A stretch of 64,000 bases of DNA from Pseudomonadales bacterium (GTDB lineage Bacteria; Pseudomonadota; Gammaproteobacteria; Pseudomonadales; Pseudohongiellaceae): assembly GCA_024234325.1 (NCBI GenBank), contig JACKOJ010000001.1, positions 248,001 to 312,000 on the forward strand, given 5' to 3'. Positions 35,815-43,718 of the stretch are shown here, piece by piece. A model generated the notes under the pieces. That model was not told where the DNA came from. It searched no databases and worked only from the letters and a program-made list of their open reading frames with translations. Numbering within the stretch: the first letter of the stretch is position 1; every line of letters begins with the position of its first letter. Position numbers and translations under genes: made by a program.

Positions 35815-35821
35815 CTTGTCT

Positions 35822-36100
35822 ATGATCAAATCATTCCGACACAAAGGCCTCCATACCTTCTTCGAGAGTGGCAACGCAAAAGGCATACAGCCCCAACATG
35901 CCAACAAGCTGCGCATGCAACTCGCGGCGCTCGACACTGCAGTGCATATTGACGATATGAACCTACCCGGATATCAGCTTCACCCCCTGAAGGGTGATCG
36001 CAAAGGAATCTGGGCCATTTCTGTCAGCGGAAACTGGCGACTGACCTTTGTGTTCACAGACGGAAATGTTTACGTATTGAACTACGAGGATTATCACTGA
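35822..36100 (+). CDS. higB: HigB-type (RelE superfamily) toxin
   Basis: Encodes 92 residues beginning MIKSFRHKGL, the usual HigB start. It has the RelE-fold sequence HPLKGDRKGIWAISVSGNWRLTFVF and ends NYEDYH with a terminal His. HigB is a ribosome-dependent mRNA endonuclease. The stop overlaps the antitoxin start (TGATG), giving the toxin-first order typical of higBA. Codon use is less GC-rich than in the surrounding chromosome. Confidence 0.9.
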   Translation: MIKSFRHKGLHTFFESGNAKGIQPQHANKLRMQLAALDTAVHIDDMNLPGYQLHPLKGDRKGIWAISVSGNWRLTFVFTDGNVYVLNYEDYH

Positions 36101-36393
36101 TGGGTATGCACCGACCTCCCCACCCGGGAGAATTCATCCAGGCGACTTTTATGGAGCCTTACGGGCTTAGCTGCCGTTATCTGGCCGAGCGCCTCGACGT
36201 TGCCCCGTCCACCCTGAACCGTATTCTGAAACAGCAGAGCGGCGTCAGCCCCGAGATGGCCTTGCGTCTGTCCAAAGCACTGGGACGCAGCCCGGAGAGC
36301 TGGCTGACAATGCAGGCGAACTATGACCTGTGGGTCGTAGGGCAGACCTTGAAACTGCAGAATGTGCACAAGATTGAGTTAAGTGCGGCGTGA
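36100..36393 (+). CDS. higA: HigA-type antitoxin
   Basis: Encodes 97 residues with an Xre-type helix-turn-helix (about 20-72): GLSCRYLAERLDVAPSTLNRILKQQSGVSPEMALRLSKALG. HigA neutralises HigB and represses the operon, probably at 35796-35814. It starts inside the toxin stop codon. The opening MHRPPHPGE fits the family. Confidence 0.92.
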   Translation: MGMHRPPHPGEFIQATFMEPYGLSCRYLAERLDVAPSTLNRILKQQSGVSPEMALRLSKALGRSPESWLTMQANYDLWVVGQTLKLQNVHKIELSAA

Positions 36394-36431
36394 TTCGCAC
36401 CATGCCCCTCCCCCTTGAAGTTCAAGCATCC

Positions 36432-36917
36432 ATGACAAAGTTTCACTTAAGAACTGTCGACCTGGACAAACATTTTGAAACTTGCATGGAGTTTAGAAGA
36501 GATTCATATTTCACGAGTTTTGGCACCCATTCCGGATTCGAGCCAGAGATGCGCAATTATCGGGAGCGCATGGAGAATAGAATCTACTTACTCCCAGAAG
36601 GCAACTGCCATCTTTGGCATGACCATAGAATCATTGGTCAATGCGAAATGAAACTGATCGAGGCGAGTGATGTGGGTTATATCAGTCTTTTTTATTTAAT
36701 ACCCGAGTATCGGCACCAAGGGATTGGAAGACTTTTGCACGAACACGCGATCAAGGTGTTCACTGAACTGGGTAAGCGCTCTCTGCAGTTAAGTGTGAGC
36801 ATGTCAAACTTTCAAGCACTGACTTTCTATAAGAAGCATGGCTGGCACAATTCGGGATTGCACCCCAGCAAGAAGAATCGATTCCTGATGGCCTACCCAC
36901 TGCAAACCAAAAGATAG
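36432..36917 (+). CDS. GNAT family N-acetyltransferase
   Basis: About 161 residues with the acetyl-CoA motif A, YLIPEYRHQGIGRLLHEHAI, and a motif B-like stretch ending NFQALTFYKKHGW. The acceptor is unknown. The start is uncertain: GTG 36390 overlaps the antitoxin stop, while ATG 36402 and ATG 36432 are also in frame; 36432 gives the normal family N-terminus (FHLRTVDL). Base composition is clearly AT-richer than the neighbouring chromosome, suggesting transfer along with higBA. Confidence 0.83.
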   Translation: MTKFHLRTVDLDKHFETCMEFRRDSYFTSFGTHSGFEPEMRNYRERMENRIYLLPEGNCHLWHDHRIIGQCEMKLIEASDVGYISLFYLIPEYRHQGIGRLLHEHAIKVFTELGKRSLQLSVSMSNFQALTFYKKHGWHNSGLHPSKKNRFLMAYPLQTKR

Positions 36918-36932
36918 CGCTAGGTAATTGCC

Positions 36933-37760
36933 ATGAAGATCGCACCATTCAATGCGTCTGAGGCCTTCATTCAAGACTTCCATGATTCCCGCCCAGGGGG
37001 GACTTCGTCCGCGCTCGGCTCTCTGCGCTTTCAGTATGACGATCACGAATGGTCGTCGACCTACCAACTCCTGATCCGCAGCGTGCCCGAAATGCCGTGG
37101 GGTCGTGTACTTGATTTGGCGTGTGGAGATGGACACCTGCTCTCCATGCTCCGCCAGCATCTGCCTGAATCGTGGGGGTTATACGGCCTGGATTTCAGCA
37201 GTGGGGAATTGCGGAGGGCTCTAGAGGTATCAGACAACTCGACTCACTACGTTCAAGGCATGGCCCAAGGGCTGCCGTATGCCGATGAGTCCTTCGACAC
37301 AGTACTCTGCCATATGGCATTCATGCTGATGGAGAACCAGCCAGAGGTTCTGAAAGAGATTGCGCGAGTTCTGAAACCAGGAGGGACTTTCTCAGCCATC
37401 GTTGGCGGCGCCCCCTCCGCCACCGCAATTCAGCAATGTTTCGTCAACTGCATTCGCGAGCTGCCGCGAAACCCGGACTATGCAGAGGTTCGATTCAGCA
37501 GGAGCAACCATGACCCGGATCGACTACAGACTCTGATTAAGGCGGAATTCAACGAGGTCTCTGCTACAAACCTCACCATACCGCTGACCTTGACACCTGA
37601 AGAGGCATGGCAATGGTTCAGTGGTATGTACGATCTTTCGACGCGTCTGGTCGAAGACTTGAACCAAGTAAGAGCACATTTCATTTCCCAACTGGAAGAC
37701 AAGGTGCACAACCATATTCTGACATTTCATTTCTTCCACGCAGTGAAAAATGGCTCTTAA
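36933..37760 (+). CDS. Class I SAM-dependent methyltransferase
   Basis: Encodes 275 residues. Motif I is VLDLACGDGHLLSML (about 54-68), followed by GLDFSSGEL and the UbiE/Methyltransf_11-like segment LPYADESFDTVLCHMAFMLM. The substrate cannot be inferred. It lies 15 bp after the GNAT gene and shares its lower GC content, so the two genes probably arrived together and may be co-transcribed. Confidence 0.87.
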   Translation: MKIAPFNASEAFIQDFHDSRPGGTSSALGSLRFQYDDHEWSSTYQLLIRSVPEMPWGRVLDLACGDGHLLSMLRQHLPESWGLYGLDFSSGELRRALEVSDNSTHYVQGMAQGLPYADESFDTVLCHMAFMLMENQPEVLKEIARVLKPGGTFSAIVGGAPSATAIQQCFVNCIRELPRNPDYAEVRFSRSNHDPDRLQTLIKAEFNEVSATNLTIPLTLTPEEAWQWFSGMYDLSTRLVEDLNQVRAHFISQLEDKVHNHILTFHFFHAVKNGS

Positions 37761-37880
37761 TCAGTCAACTGGACTCCTGTAGCAATTTAGAAGTGGGTCT
37801 ACTGGCAAAGACTGCTGGGGCAAAAGCCTTCTCTCCCTCGGCATGCTCCCTCACCACCATTCCACTACCACAAGCGCCCC

Positions 37881-37889
37881 TGCTACACT
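37881..37889 (+). promoter_or_regulatory. Candidate extended -10 of the NHL-repeat gene
   Basis: TGCTACACT has the extended -10 form TGn-TAnnnT, 32 bp before the start codon at 37922. An extended -10 can work without a good -35, and none is seen. Similar TACACT elements occur at 3424 and about 29450. Confidence 0.35.
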
Positions 37890-37921
37890 CCCCCCGACAA
37901 TAACAATTACGAGAGCCCACC

Positions 37922-38887
37922 ATGAAAAACATCGTGCTCGCCTGCCTTGTCCTGCTGCTGATCTCGCCCTCTGCGTTTGCGCAGCGTCCCATCCGGCCCC
38001 TGTTGCCGCTTCGCGCCTATACCCTGCAGGACTACCAGCCCGTGGATTTCGCCAAGGCCTTCGCGTTTCCGAGCGATATGGAAATGGCCTCTTTTGCCGG
38101 CGTGGCCATGAATGCCCGGGGCAATCTGGTGATTCTCAGTCGCGGGACGCCGACCTTTCTGGAATTCGAACCCACTGGCCGTTTCGTCCGCTCCTTTGGC
38201 GCAGACGGGCTGTTCGCCCGCAGCCACGGGTTGCATATCGACAAGGACAACAACATCTGGGCCACCGATGTGAGAGACCATGTGGTCATGAAGCTGGATG
38301 CCGATGGCAATGTCCTGATGACCCTGGGCACAAAGGGGGCTGCCGGTGAGTGGAACGAGGCCACAGGCGACCATCTGTTTTCGGAGCCCAACGACGTGGC
38401 GCTGGATTCCCGGGGCAATATCTACGTGGCCCAGGGGCACGGGGGGGAGTTCCCGCGAGTCCTGAAATTCGACCCGAACGGAAAGTTCATCACCCAGTGG
38501 GGGAGCCGCGGTTACGGCCCCAACGAGTTTGTCGCCGCCCACGCCATCGAGATCGACGCCGATGACGTCGTCTATGTGGCCGACCGGGAGAATATGCGGG
38601 TGCAGCGTTACGACACGGAAGGTCATTTACTGCGCGAATGGAAATTCGATGCCATGGTCTGTGCCATGTATTTGCATGACGATGGCTATATGTACATCAC
38701 CACCGGCTTCGACGGAGAGTTGGCGAAGGTGGACATGGAGGGCAATGTGCTGGGCGCCATCGGCAGCCCCGGTGAGGGCAATGGGCAGTTCGGTGAAGCC
38801 CATGCCCTGACGCTGGATGCCGACGACAATGTGTACATCAGCGACGTGATTCTGCGTCGCATCCAGAAGTTCGAGAAACGGCACTAG
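37922..38887 (+). CDS. Exported NHL-repeat six-bladed beta-propeller protein
   Basis: Encodes 321 residues. A signal peptide ends SAFAQ. NHL-type blades follow, for example SHGLHIDKDNNIWATDV, EPNDVALDSRGNIYVAQG, AHAIEIDADDVVYVADREN and AHALTLDADDNVYISDVILRRIQKF. This resembles peptidyl-alpha-hydroxyglycine lyase-like and vitellogenin-like propellers in bacteria. Such proteins bind ligands or act as lyases in the periplasm. It stands alone and is convergent with the DksA-like gene. Confidence 0.87.
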   Translation: MKNIVLACLVLLLISPSAFAQRPIRPLLPLRAYTLQDYQPVDFAKAFAFPSDMEMASFAGVAMNARGNLVILSRGTPTFLEFEPTGRFVRSFGADGLFARSHGLHIDKDNNIWATDVRDHVVMKLDADGNVLMTLGTKGAAGEWNEATGDHLFSEPNDVALDSRGNIYVAQGHGGEFPRVLKFDPNGKFITQWGSRGYGPNEFVAAHAIEIDADDVVYVADRENMRVQRYDTEGHLLREWKFDAMVCAMYLHDDGYMYITTGFDGELAKVDMEGNVLGAIGSPGEGNGQFGEAHALTLDADDNVYISDVILRRIQKFEKRH

Positions 38888-38900
38888 CCGTGCGAGGCGG

Positions 38901-39218
38901 TCAGGCGCTCGCGCATGTCATGCACAACGCCGTTTCCGGCACGGCTGTCAGACGCTCTGCGTTGATGGCTCTTCCGCAGCGGATGCAGACACCGTAAGTG
39001 CCGTCGTGAATGCGCGAGAGCGCTGCCCGGATATCCGAAATGCTGGCCTGGGTTTCCGCCGCGATCCCTTCCAGCACCTCATCGTTTTCCCGTTCCGTTA
39101 CCTGCTCGGCAAAGTCGGCGGAATGGCCTTTGCTCATGTCGCTGCGAACCTTGGTGAGCCGTTCTTCCAGCTCACCCAGTGTCTTGCGCAAACCTGCTTC
39201 GATTGCCTGGTTATTCAT
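38901..39218 (-). CDS. DksA/TraR family zinc-finger protein
   Basis: Encodes 105 residues. A helical N-terminus is followed by a C4 zinc finger with Cys78, Cys81, Cys99 and Cys102 (CIRCGRAINAERL, then CMTC). It is shorter than DksA (about 150 residues) and nearer to short DksA-like proteins that modulate RNA polymerase. ATG 39218 has AGGAGG nine bases upstream; the GTG six bases earlier is too close to it. It lies 26 bp downstream of the DUF465 gene. Confidence 0.87.
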   Translation of the reverse strand: MNNQAIEAGLRKTLGELEERLTKVRSDMSKGHSADFAEQVTERENDEVLEGIAAETQASISDIRAALSRIHDGTYGVCIRCGRAINAERLTAVPETALCMTCASA

Positions 39219-39244
39219 GTCCACTTTCCTCCTGGTGCCCGGGC

Positions 39245-39481
39245 TCAGGCGGTCAACATCCTGTACAGTTGATCCTTCAGGTAGACGCGGCGCTTCTTGG
39301 CCTCTTCCTCTGTATGGGTGGCGACCACATTGACCTCGGTTTCCATGTTCTCGACGTCCTTGGTGAGCTGATGATACTCCTCCAGCAGCTTGCGGAAGTG
39401 ATTGTCGGTCACTTTCAGTTCGTGAATGCGCTCGCGCAGCTCCGGAAACTCGTGTCCCAGGTCATGGTGTTCTATCGTCAT
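39245..39481 (-). CDS. DUF465 (YdcH-like) small protein
   Basis: Encodes 78 residues, helical and charged, with FPELRERIHELKVTDNHFRKLLEEYHQLTKDV, typical of DUF465/YdcH proteins. Their function is unknown; they form coiled-coil dimers. It is upstream of and likely co-transcribed with the DksA-like gene. Confidence 0.88.
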   Translation of the reverse strand: MTIEHHDLGHEFPELRERIHELKVTDNHFRKLLEEYHQLTKDVENMETEVNVVATHTEEEAKKRRVYLKDQLYRMLTA

Positions 39482-39636
39482 CGTGTACTCCTTAAGTAGT
39501 TTTTCCTTTCATCACCAGAGTAACACCTTCCTTATGGAAACAAAGTTGATCTTTGTCATTGCCAGCGAATTCCAGCAGAATTGCCCAACCTGAACATGGC
39601 AGCCCAGAAAACCCCGCTGGCACAGGAGTCCTTCCC

Positions 39637-40467
39637 ATGAGCGCCAATACCGATGTACTGGAACAGTTCTTCGCTGCCATCAACCGCTTTGACATTGAAG
39701 CCTGCACCGCACTCCTCGACCCGCAGGTGGTCCGCATGGAACCCGAAGGGCACGCCACCACGGGCACCTATCACGGCATTGCCGAACTGCGCGAGCACCT
39801 GAGCAAAGGGCGTGGAAGCTGGGCCGAAGGAAGCTGCGACCCGGAGCAGATGCTGGAGAATGGCAACAAGGTCGTGGTCTACCTGCACGCCCGGGTGCGC
39901 ATGAAGGAAACCGGAGAGTGGATCGACGGGCGCTTCGCCGACGGGTTTGCCCTGCGCGCTGGCAAGATCATGCACTACCAGACTTTCTGGCAACGGAGCG
40001 ATGCGCTTGATTGGGCGGGCATTGCGGACAATGACGAAACACGCGAAGAGGAACAGGACAACATGTCACTGGAACAACAATGCAAGGAAGTGGTGCTGAA
40101 CTATGTAGACGCCTTTAATAGGGGCGATCTTGTTGCCCTCGAGTCGCTGCTGGCAGACGAGGCCGAAATTCAGGGCGTTTTCGGCAAGGGTCTGTTTGAG
40201 AGAATTCGGCCCGTCTGGCAGCAGCTTATCGAAGGCTTCGCCATGCAACTGCAAGTCAAGGGCATGATCGCCGAGGGCAATACCGTCGCCGTGCGCTATA
40301 TCGAAACCGGGACCTTCAGAGCCGATGCCTTCGGGCACAAGGCCACCGGCAAGTCCTACGAACTGGTGGCGATGGAGTGGTTCGAGATCGAGAGCGGCAA
40401 GATCAAACGACGCTGGGGCGCGCGGGATTCGGCGTCACAGTACCGGCAACTGGGCATTGCAACATAG
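39637..40467 (+). CDS. Protein with two tandem SnoaL/NTF2-like domains
   Basis: Encodes 276 residues. Domain 1 (about 1-125) begins VLEQFFAAINRFDIEACTALL. Domain 2 (about 142-270) begins CKEVVLNYVDAFNRGDLVALESLL. A Glu-rich linker (DNDETREEEQD) joins them. Each domain alone would be a normal NTF2-like protein, so this is a fusion or internal duplication with strong divergence. Catalysis is unknown; the second domain is closest to polyketide-cyclase-like SnoaL. The DUF2200 gene starts 8 bp downstream. Confidence 0.8.
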   Translation: MSANTDVLEQFFAAINRFDIEACTALLDPQVVRMEPEGHATTGTYHGIAELREHLSKGRGSWAEGSCDPEQMLENGNKVVVYLHARVRMKETGEWIDGRFADGFALRAGKIMHYQTFWQRSDALDWAGIADNDETREEEQDNMSLEQQCKEVVLNYVDAFNRGDLVALESLLADEAEIQGVFGKGLFERIRPVWQQLIEGFAMQLQVKGMIAEGNTVAVRYIETGTFRADAFGHKATGKSYELVAMEWFEIESGKIKRRWGARDSASQYRQLGIAT

Positions 40468-40475
40468 GAGTCGTC

Positions 40476-40817
40476 ATGCACCGCATCTACACCATGAAAT
40501 TCTCGTCGGTCTATCCGCTCTACGTGCAGAAGGCCGAGCGCAAGAACCGCACCAGGGACGAAGTCGATCAGGTCATTTGCTGGCTCACCGGCTTCGATGC
40601 GGCGGGCCTGCAAAAACAGATCGATCAGGAGAGCACCTTCGAGGCCTTCTTCGCGCAGGCACCAGCGCTGAACCCGAACCGCTCCCTGATCAAGGGCGTG
40701 GTGTGCGGCGTGCGGGTGGAGGACATCGAAGACCCGCTGATGCAGAAGGTGCGTTATCTGGACAAGCTGGTCGACGAGCTGGCGAAGGGCAAGGCGCTGG
40801 AAAAAATACTGCGCTAA
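40476..40817 (+). CDS. DUF2200 family protein
   Basis: Encodes 113 residues matching the DUF2200 pattern: MKFSSVYPLYVQKAERKNRTRDEVDQVICWLTGF and later LIKGVVCGVRVEDIEDPLMQKVRYLDKLVDELAKGK. Function is unknown. AGGAG precedes the ATG. It is convergent with arsM. The GCGTCT-ACGC-AGACGC hairpin at 40829-40844 lies in the gap between the two genes but lacks a T-tract. Confidence 0.88.
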   Translation: MHRIYTMKFSSVYPLYVQKAERKNRTRDEVDQVICWLTGFDAAGLQKQIDQESTFEAFFAQAPALNPNRSLIKGVVCGVRVEDIEDPLMQKVRYLDKLVDELAKGKALEKILR

Positions 40818-40859
40818 TCCCTGCCCGCGCGTCTACGCAGACGCTCACAAAATCCCGCC

Positions 40860-41909
40860 TCAACAGCAGGCGGTACCGCCGCTTCCGCTCCCGGCATCCT
40901 CATCAAATGGCAGCCCGCCCCCGCAACCGGCAAAGATGCCGTAGTGGCGGCTGAAGTTGCCGATGAAGTCGAAGTGCGGCGCGAAGCGGGTGTCTTTCAG
41001 CATGTGCCAGGTGTTGCCGCAGACGGGGAAGACGCGGCCGGTTTCCATGTCGTGATGCTTGTCCAGCACGCATCGGTCGGGGCTGTTGGGAATGCTGCCC
41101 CGGTAGATCACGGCCTGGCCGTAATCCTCGCACTCGGTCTCCAGCTTGTCGCTGCGGAACAGGCGATAGCTGGCGGAGAAGAAGCGGATAGCGCCGGTCT
41201 TGGTTGCGAGTGCCGGGTCGGTCACTTCCAGCGGGCGGTCTTCCACCAGGCGCGGATCGGTGAAACCGGCGCGGCGGGCGATGCGCAGGAAATCGCCCCA
41301 GTACAGCGCCCCGCCAAGGCACTCGCCATAGAGCACGGGGTCAGTGCGCACAGATTCGGGAACACGACGGTCGGCGTACACATCGGAGAAATACATCTCA
41401 CCGCCGTCTTTCAGCAGACGGTGCACTCCGCGCAGCACCGCGTCCTTGTCCGGAGAGAGATTGATCACGCAGTTGGACACGATCACGTCGAAACTGCCGG
41501 GCGCCAGATCCAGCTCGTCGAGCTGTTCCATATAGCCCTGCACGAAACGCACATTGTCGTAGCCGAACTTTTCCGCATGCCAGGCCTGGTGACGACGGGC
41601 TACGTCGAGCTGTTCGTCGGTCATGTCCAGCCCCACCACCTCGCCGGTCGGGCCCACCAGTTGTGCCAGCGCGTAGACGTCGCGACCGGAACCACAACCC
41701 AGGTCGAGAATGCGGCAACCTTCCAGCAGCGCGGGAGCGATGAGCCCGCAGCCGTAATAGCGCGACAGCACCTCGGGATGAATGTTCGCGAGCAGGGGCT
41801 TGAGCCATTCGGGCACCGCGCTGATGTCGCAGCAGGCCGTGGTCTTGAGGTCTTCGGAACTCTGCAGGGTTTTGCCGTAATAGTCTTTGACGACGTCTCG
41901 CTCTTGCAT
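40860..41909 (-). CDS. arsM: Arsenite S-adenosylmethionine methyltransferase, AS3MT-like
   Basis: Encodes 349 residues close to eukaryote-type AS3MT. It has the opening YYGKTLQSSEDLKTTACC, SAM motif LDLGCGSGRD (68-77), SNCVINLSPDK and GECLGGALYW. All four conserved arsenic-handling cysteine positions are present (Cys26 or 27, Cys54, Cys147, Cys197). The C-terminus adds a cysteine-containing tail (GCGGG and a terminal ACC). It methylates As(III) to mono- and dimethyl arsenicals in the cytosol. ATG 41909 lies 35 bp after the radical SAM gene on the same strand. No arsR or arsB is in the window. Confidence 0.88.
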   Translation of the reverse strand: MQERDVVKDYYGKTLQSSEDLKTTACCDISAVPEWLKPLLANIHPEVLSRYYGCGLIAPALLEGCRILDLGCGSGRDVYALAQLVGPTGEVVGLDMTDEQLDVARRHQAWHAEKFGYDNVRFVQGYMEQLDELDLAPGSFDVIVSNCVINLSPDKDAVLRGVHRLLKDGGEMYFSDVYADRRVPESVRTDPVLYGECLGGALYWGDFLRIARRAGFTDPRLVEDRPLEVTDPALATKTGAIRFFSASYRLFRSDKLETECEDYGQAVIYRGSIPNSPDRCVLDKHHDMETGRVFPVCGNTWHMLKDTRFAPHFDFIGNFSRHYGIFAGCGGGLPFDEDAGSGSGGTACC

Positions 41910-41944
41910 GAAAAGGTTTCCTTGTAGCGTTCTGGGCAGGAGAA

Positions 41945-42928
41945 TCAGGGGGCGCTGCAACTGGCGCCGAACCGGTAACAGGCGAAGCAGCGGTGGTGGC
42001 GCAGCATGATGCGGGGCTGCAGGCTCTCCGCCAGGGTGCCGCCGAGGTCGTAGCCGGGGTCGTCGTCCACCAGGGTGCAGGCAAACACGCGGACGCTGTC
42101 TCCACGCTTGACCAGCATGCGCGTGTAGGTGCACATGAAGTGCTCGCGGCTCTCCGGCGTCGGGTATTTCAGCATGCAGGTCTCGGTGACCTCGGGGCTG
42201 CCATCCTCGGTGCCGGGCAGACCGAAATCGGGGAAAGCGGTAAACGGCAGACGCTCATCGATGCCGTGCTCGCGGAAGATTGCGTAGAAGGCCTCTTCCA
42301 CGGCCTGCGCATCCTCATCGGGCGTCATCTGCCGGGCAATGGACACGTGAAAGCCCTGCTCGCGCAGGAAGCGGATGCCCTGCAGGGACTCGGCGAAACT
42401 GCCTTCGCCGCGACCGGCGTCGTGTTTCGCCACATCGGGGTAATCCAGACTGACGCGGAAGCGGATGGGGTGCGCGCTGCCGCGCAGGGTCTCGATCTGC
42501 TTTGCACGGCCCAGCAGCGCCTGGGTGCCGTTGGTCAGCACGAAGCAGGGGCGCAGGGCACTGGCGGCCGCCAGAATCTTCACAAAGTCGCGATTCACGA
42601 AGGGCTCACCGCCCGTGAAGGAAAACTGCTGCACACCCAGGGTCACCGCCTCGTCCAGAAAGGGCTGAATCTCGGCCAGTTTTACCAGGGGAATGCGGGT
42701 GTCGCCGGGGCTGGAGCCCTCAAGACAGAAGGGGCAGGCGAGGTTGCAGGCACTGCCGGTATGAATCCACAGTTCCTTGATCGCCGGGGTATCGATAAAC
42801 CCGCGCGGGTCGCCAGCCCGGGTGTGGCTCCAGCTCTCGGTGCTGCGGGGCGAGAAGATTTCCTGCGCTGGAATCCGTTGTTTGCTGCCCGCGTCGGCGA
42901 TCACCGTGCTGGCCTGGGAGCTCGTCAT
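41945..42928 (-). CDS. Radical SAM enzyme beside arsM
   Basis: Encodes 327 residues. The Fe-S motif is CNLACPFC (Cys61, Cys65, Cys68), followed by GG(E)P-type FSFTGGEPFV and the radical SAM barrel. The C-terminus carries extra cysteines, RCFACYRFGASC (Cys314, Cys317, Cys324), suggesting a second cluster or arsenic-binding site. It is upstream of arsM in a two-gene operon. ArsS and ArsL are radical SAM partners of ArsM in arsenosugar and arsinothricin synthesis; the overall sequence does not resemble ArsS as I remember it. ATG 42928 is preferred (AAAGAG nine bases upstream); ATG 42937 is possible. Confidence 0.82.
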   Translation of the reverse strand: MTSSQASTVIADAGSKQRIPAQEIFSPRSTESWSHTRAGDPRGFIDTPAIKELWIHTGSACNLACPFCLEGSSPGDTRIPLVKLAEIQPFLDEAVTLGVQQFSFTGGEPFVNRDFVKILAAASALRPCFVLTNGTQALLGRAKQIETLRGSAHPIRFRVSLDYPDVAKHDAGRGEGSFAESLQGIRFLREQGFHVSIARQMTPDEDAQAVEEAFYAIFREHGIDERLPFTAFPDFGLPGTEDGSPEVTETCMLKYPTPESREHFMCTYTRMLVKRGDSVRVFACTLVDDDPGYDLGGTLAESLQPRIMLRHHRCFACYRFGASCSAP

Positions 42929-42958
42929 CACATACATCTCTTTGTCATTGCTGGAGCA

Positions 42959-42975
42959 CCGCCCTGCAGGGGCGG
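42959..42975 (-). other. Hairpin in the leader of the radical SAM-arsM transcript
   Basis: CCGCCC and GGGCGG pair around a five-base loop, 31-47 bases before the ATG at 42928. It would fold in the 5' leader just upstream of the ribosome site. A regulatory role is possible but unsupported. Confidence 0.35.
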
Positions 42976-42987
42976 GACTTTTGCGCC

Positions 42988-43017
42988 ACTATAACGTTGC
43001 CGCGATTGTAATCACAA
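42988..43017 (-). promoter_or_regulatory. Candidate promoter of the radical SAM-arsM operon
   Basis: On the minus strand, TTGTGA (43012-43017) and TATAGT (42988-42993) are separated by 18 bp, matching four and five of six consensus bases. It is followed by the leader hairpin and the radical SAM start about 60 bp downstream. No ArsR-type operator palindrome is seen. Confidence 0.42.
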
Positions 43018-43102
43018 CCAGGATGAACGGCGGTGGCACTTGTGCCTGTCCTGTGTTTACCTACCTGCCATTCGCAATCTGATACCGAGGACTGAGGAAA
43101 CC

Positions 43103-43558
43103 ATGAAAGCGTTACAGTTTGTGCTTGTGTTGATGCTGCTGAGCCGCACGGCGCTGGCCGCCGAGGACCTGGTTTCCCTGCCCAGCCCCCATTCGCCTGA
43201 CGCGACCCTGAGCCGGCTGGAAGCCGCCGTGAGCGCCCGTGGGCTGAACGTGTTTGCCCGCATCGACCACGCCGCTGGAGCGGCGAGCGTCGGGCAGGAG
43301 CTGCGGCCAACAACCCTGTTGATCTTCGGGCATCCGCGCGGCGGAACACCGCTGATGCAGTGCGCGCAGACCCTGGGCATCGACCTGCCCCTGAAGATGC
43401 TGGTGTGGCAGGACGAAGCCGGGCAGGTGTGGCTGAGCTACACGCCCCCGGCCACTGTGGCGGCACGACGGGATGCCCAGGATTGCCCGGCGGTGGCAAA
43501 CCTTGGCACCGTGATGTCGGCGCTGGCGCAGGAGACCGTGGCCAGGGGCTCAGAGTAG
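43103..43558 (+). CDS. Exported DUF302 domain protein
   Basis: Encodes 151 residues. A signal peptide ends ALAAED. The DUF302 pattern follows: TLSRLEAAVSARGLNVFARIDHAAGA, then LLIFGHPRGGTPLMQCAQTLGIDLPLKMLVWQDEAGQVWLSYTPP. The function of this periplasmic fold is unknown; a redox or ligand-binding role has been suggested for the family. GAGGAAA precedes the ATG. It is divergent from the radical SAM gene. Confidence 0.88.
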   Translation: MKALQFVLVLMLLSRTALAAEDLVSLPSPHSPDATLSRLEAAVSARGLNVFARIDHAAGAASVGQELRPTTLLIFGHPRGGTPLMQCAQTLGIDLPLKMLVWQDEAGQVWLSYTPPATVAARRDAQDCPAVANLGTVMSALAQETVARGSE

Positions 43559-43718
43559 AACAGGTCGATCCCGGCACTGGTTTTGCAACACTGCTGGCGA
43601 CGCTTCAGGGGGCGTGTACACAGGACCATGGGGACAATGCTAACCTTGGGTCGCTTCCCCCTTTTGTTTTTTCCACGCAAACCACCACCAGGCCTGCTGC
43701 CGGGCCGAGGGATTTGAC

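Noticed and set aside
35700..37760. Integron gene-cassette array
   Set aside because: The gene types fit, but gaps of 0-16 bp leave no room for attC sites and no integrase is present.
40829..40844. GCGTCT-ACGC-AGACGC hairpin as a terminator
   Set aside because: Only six base pairs and no T-tract; may still act weakly between the convergent genes, so it is mentioned but not annotated.
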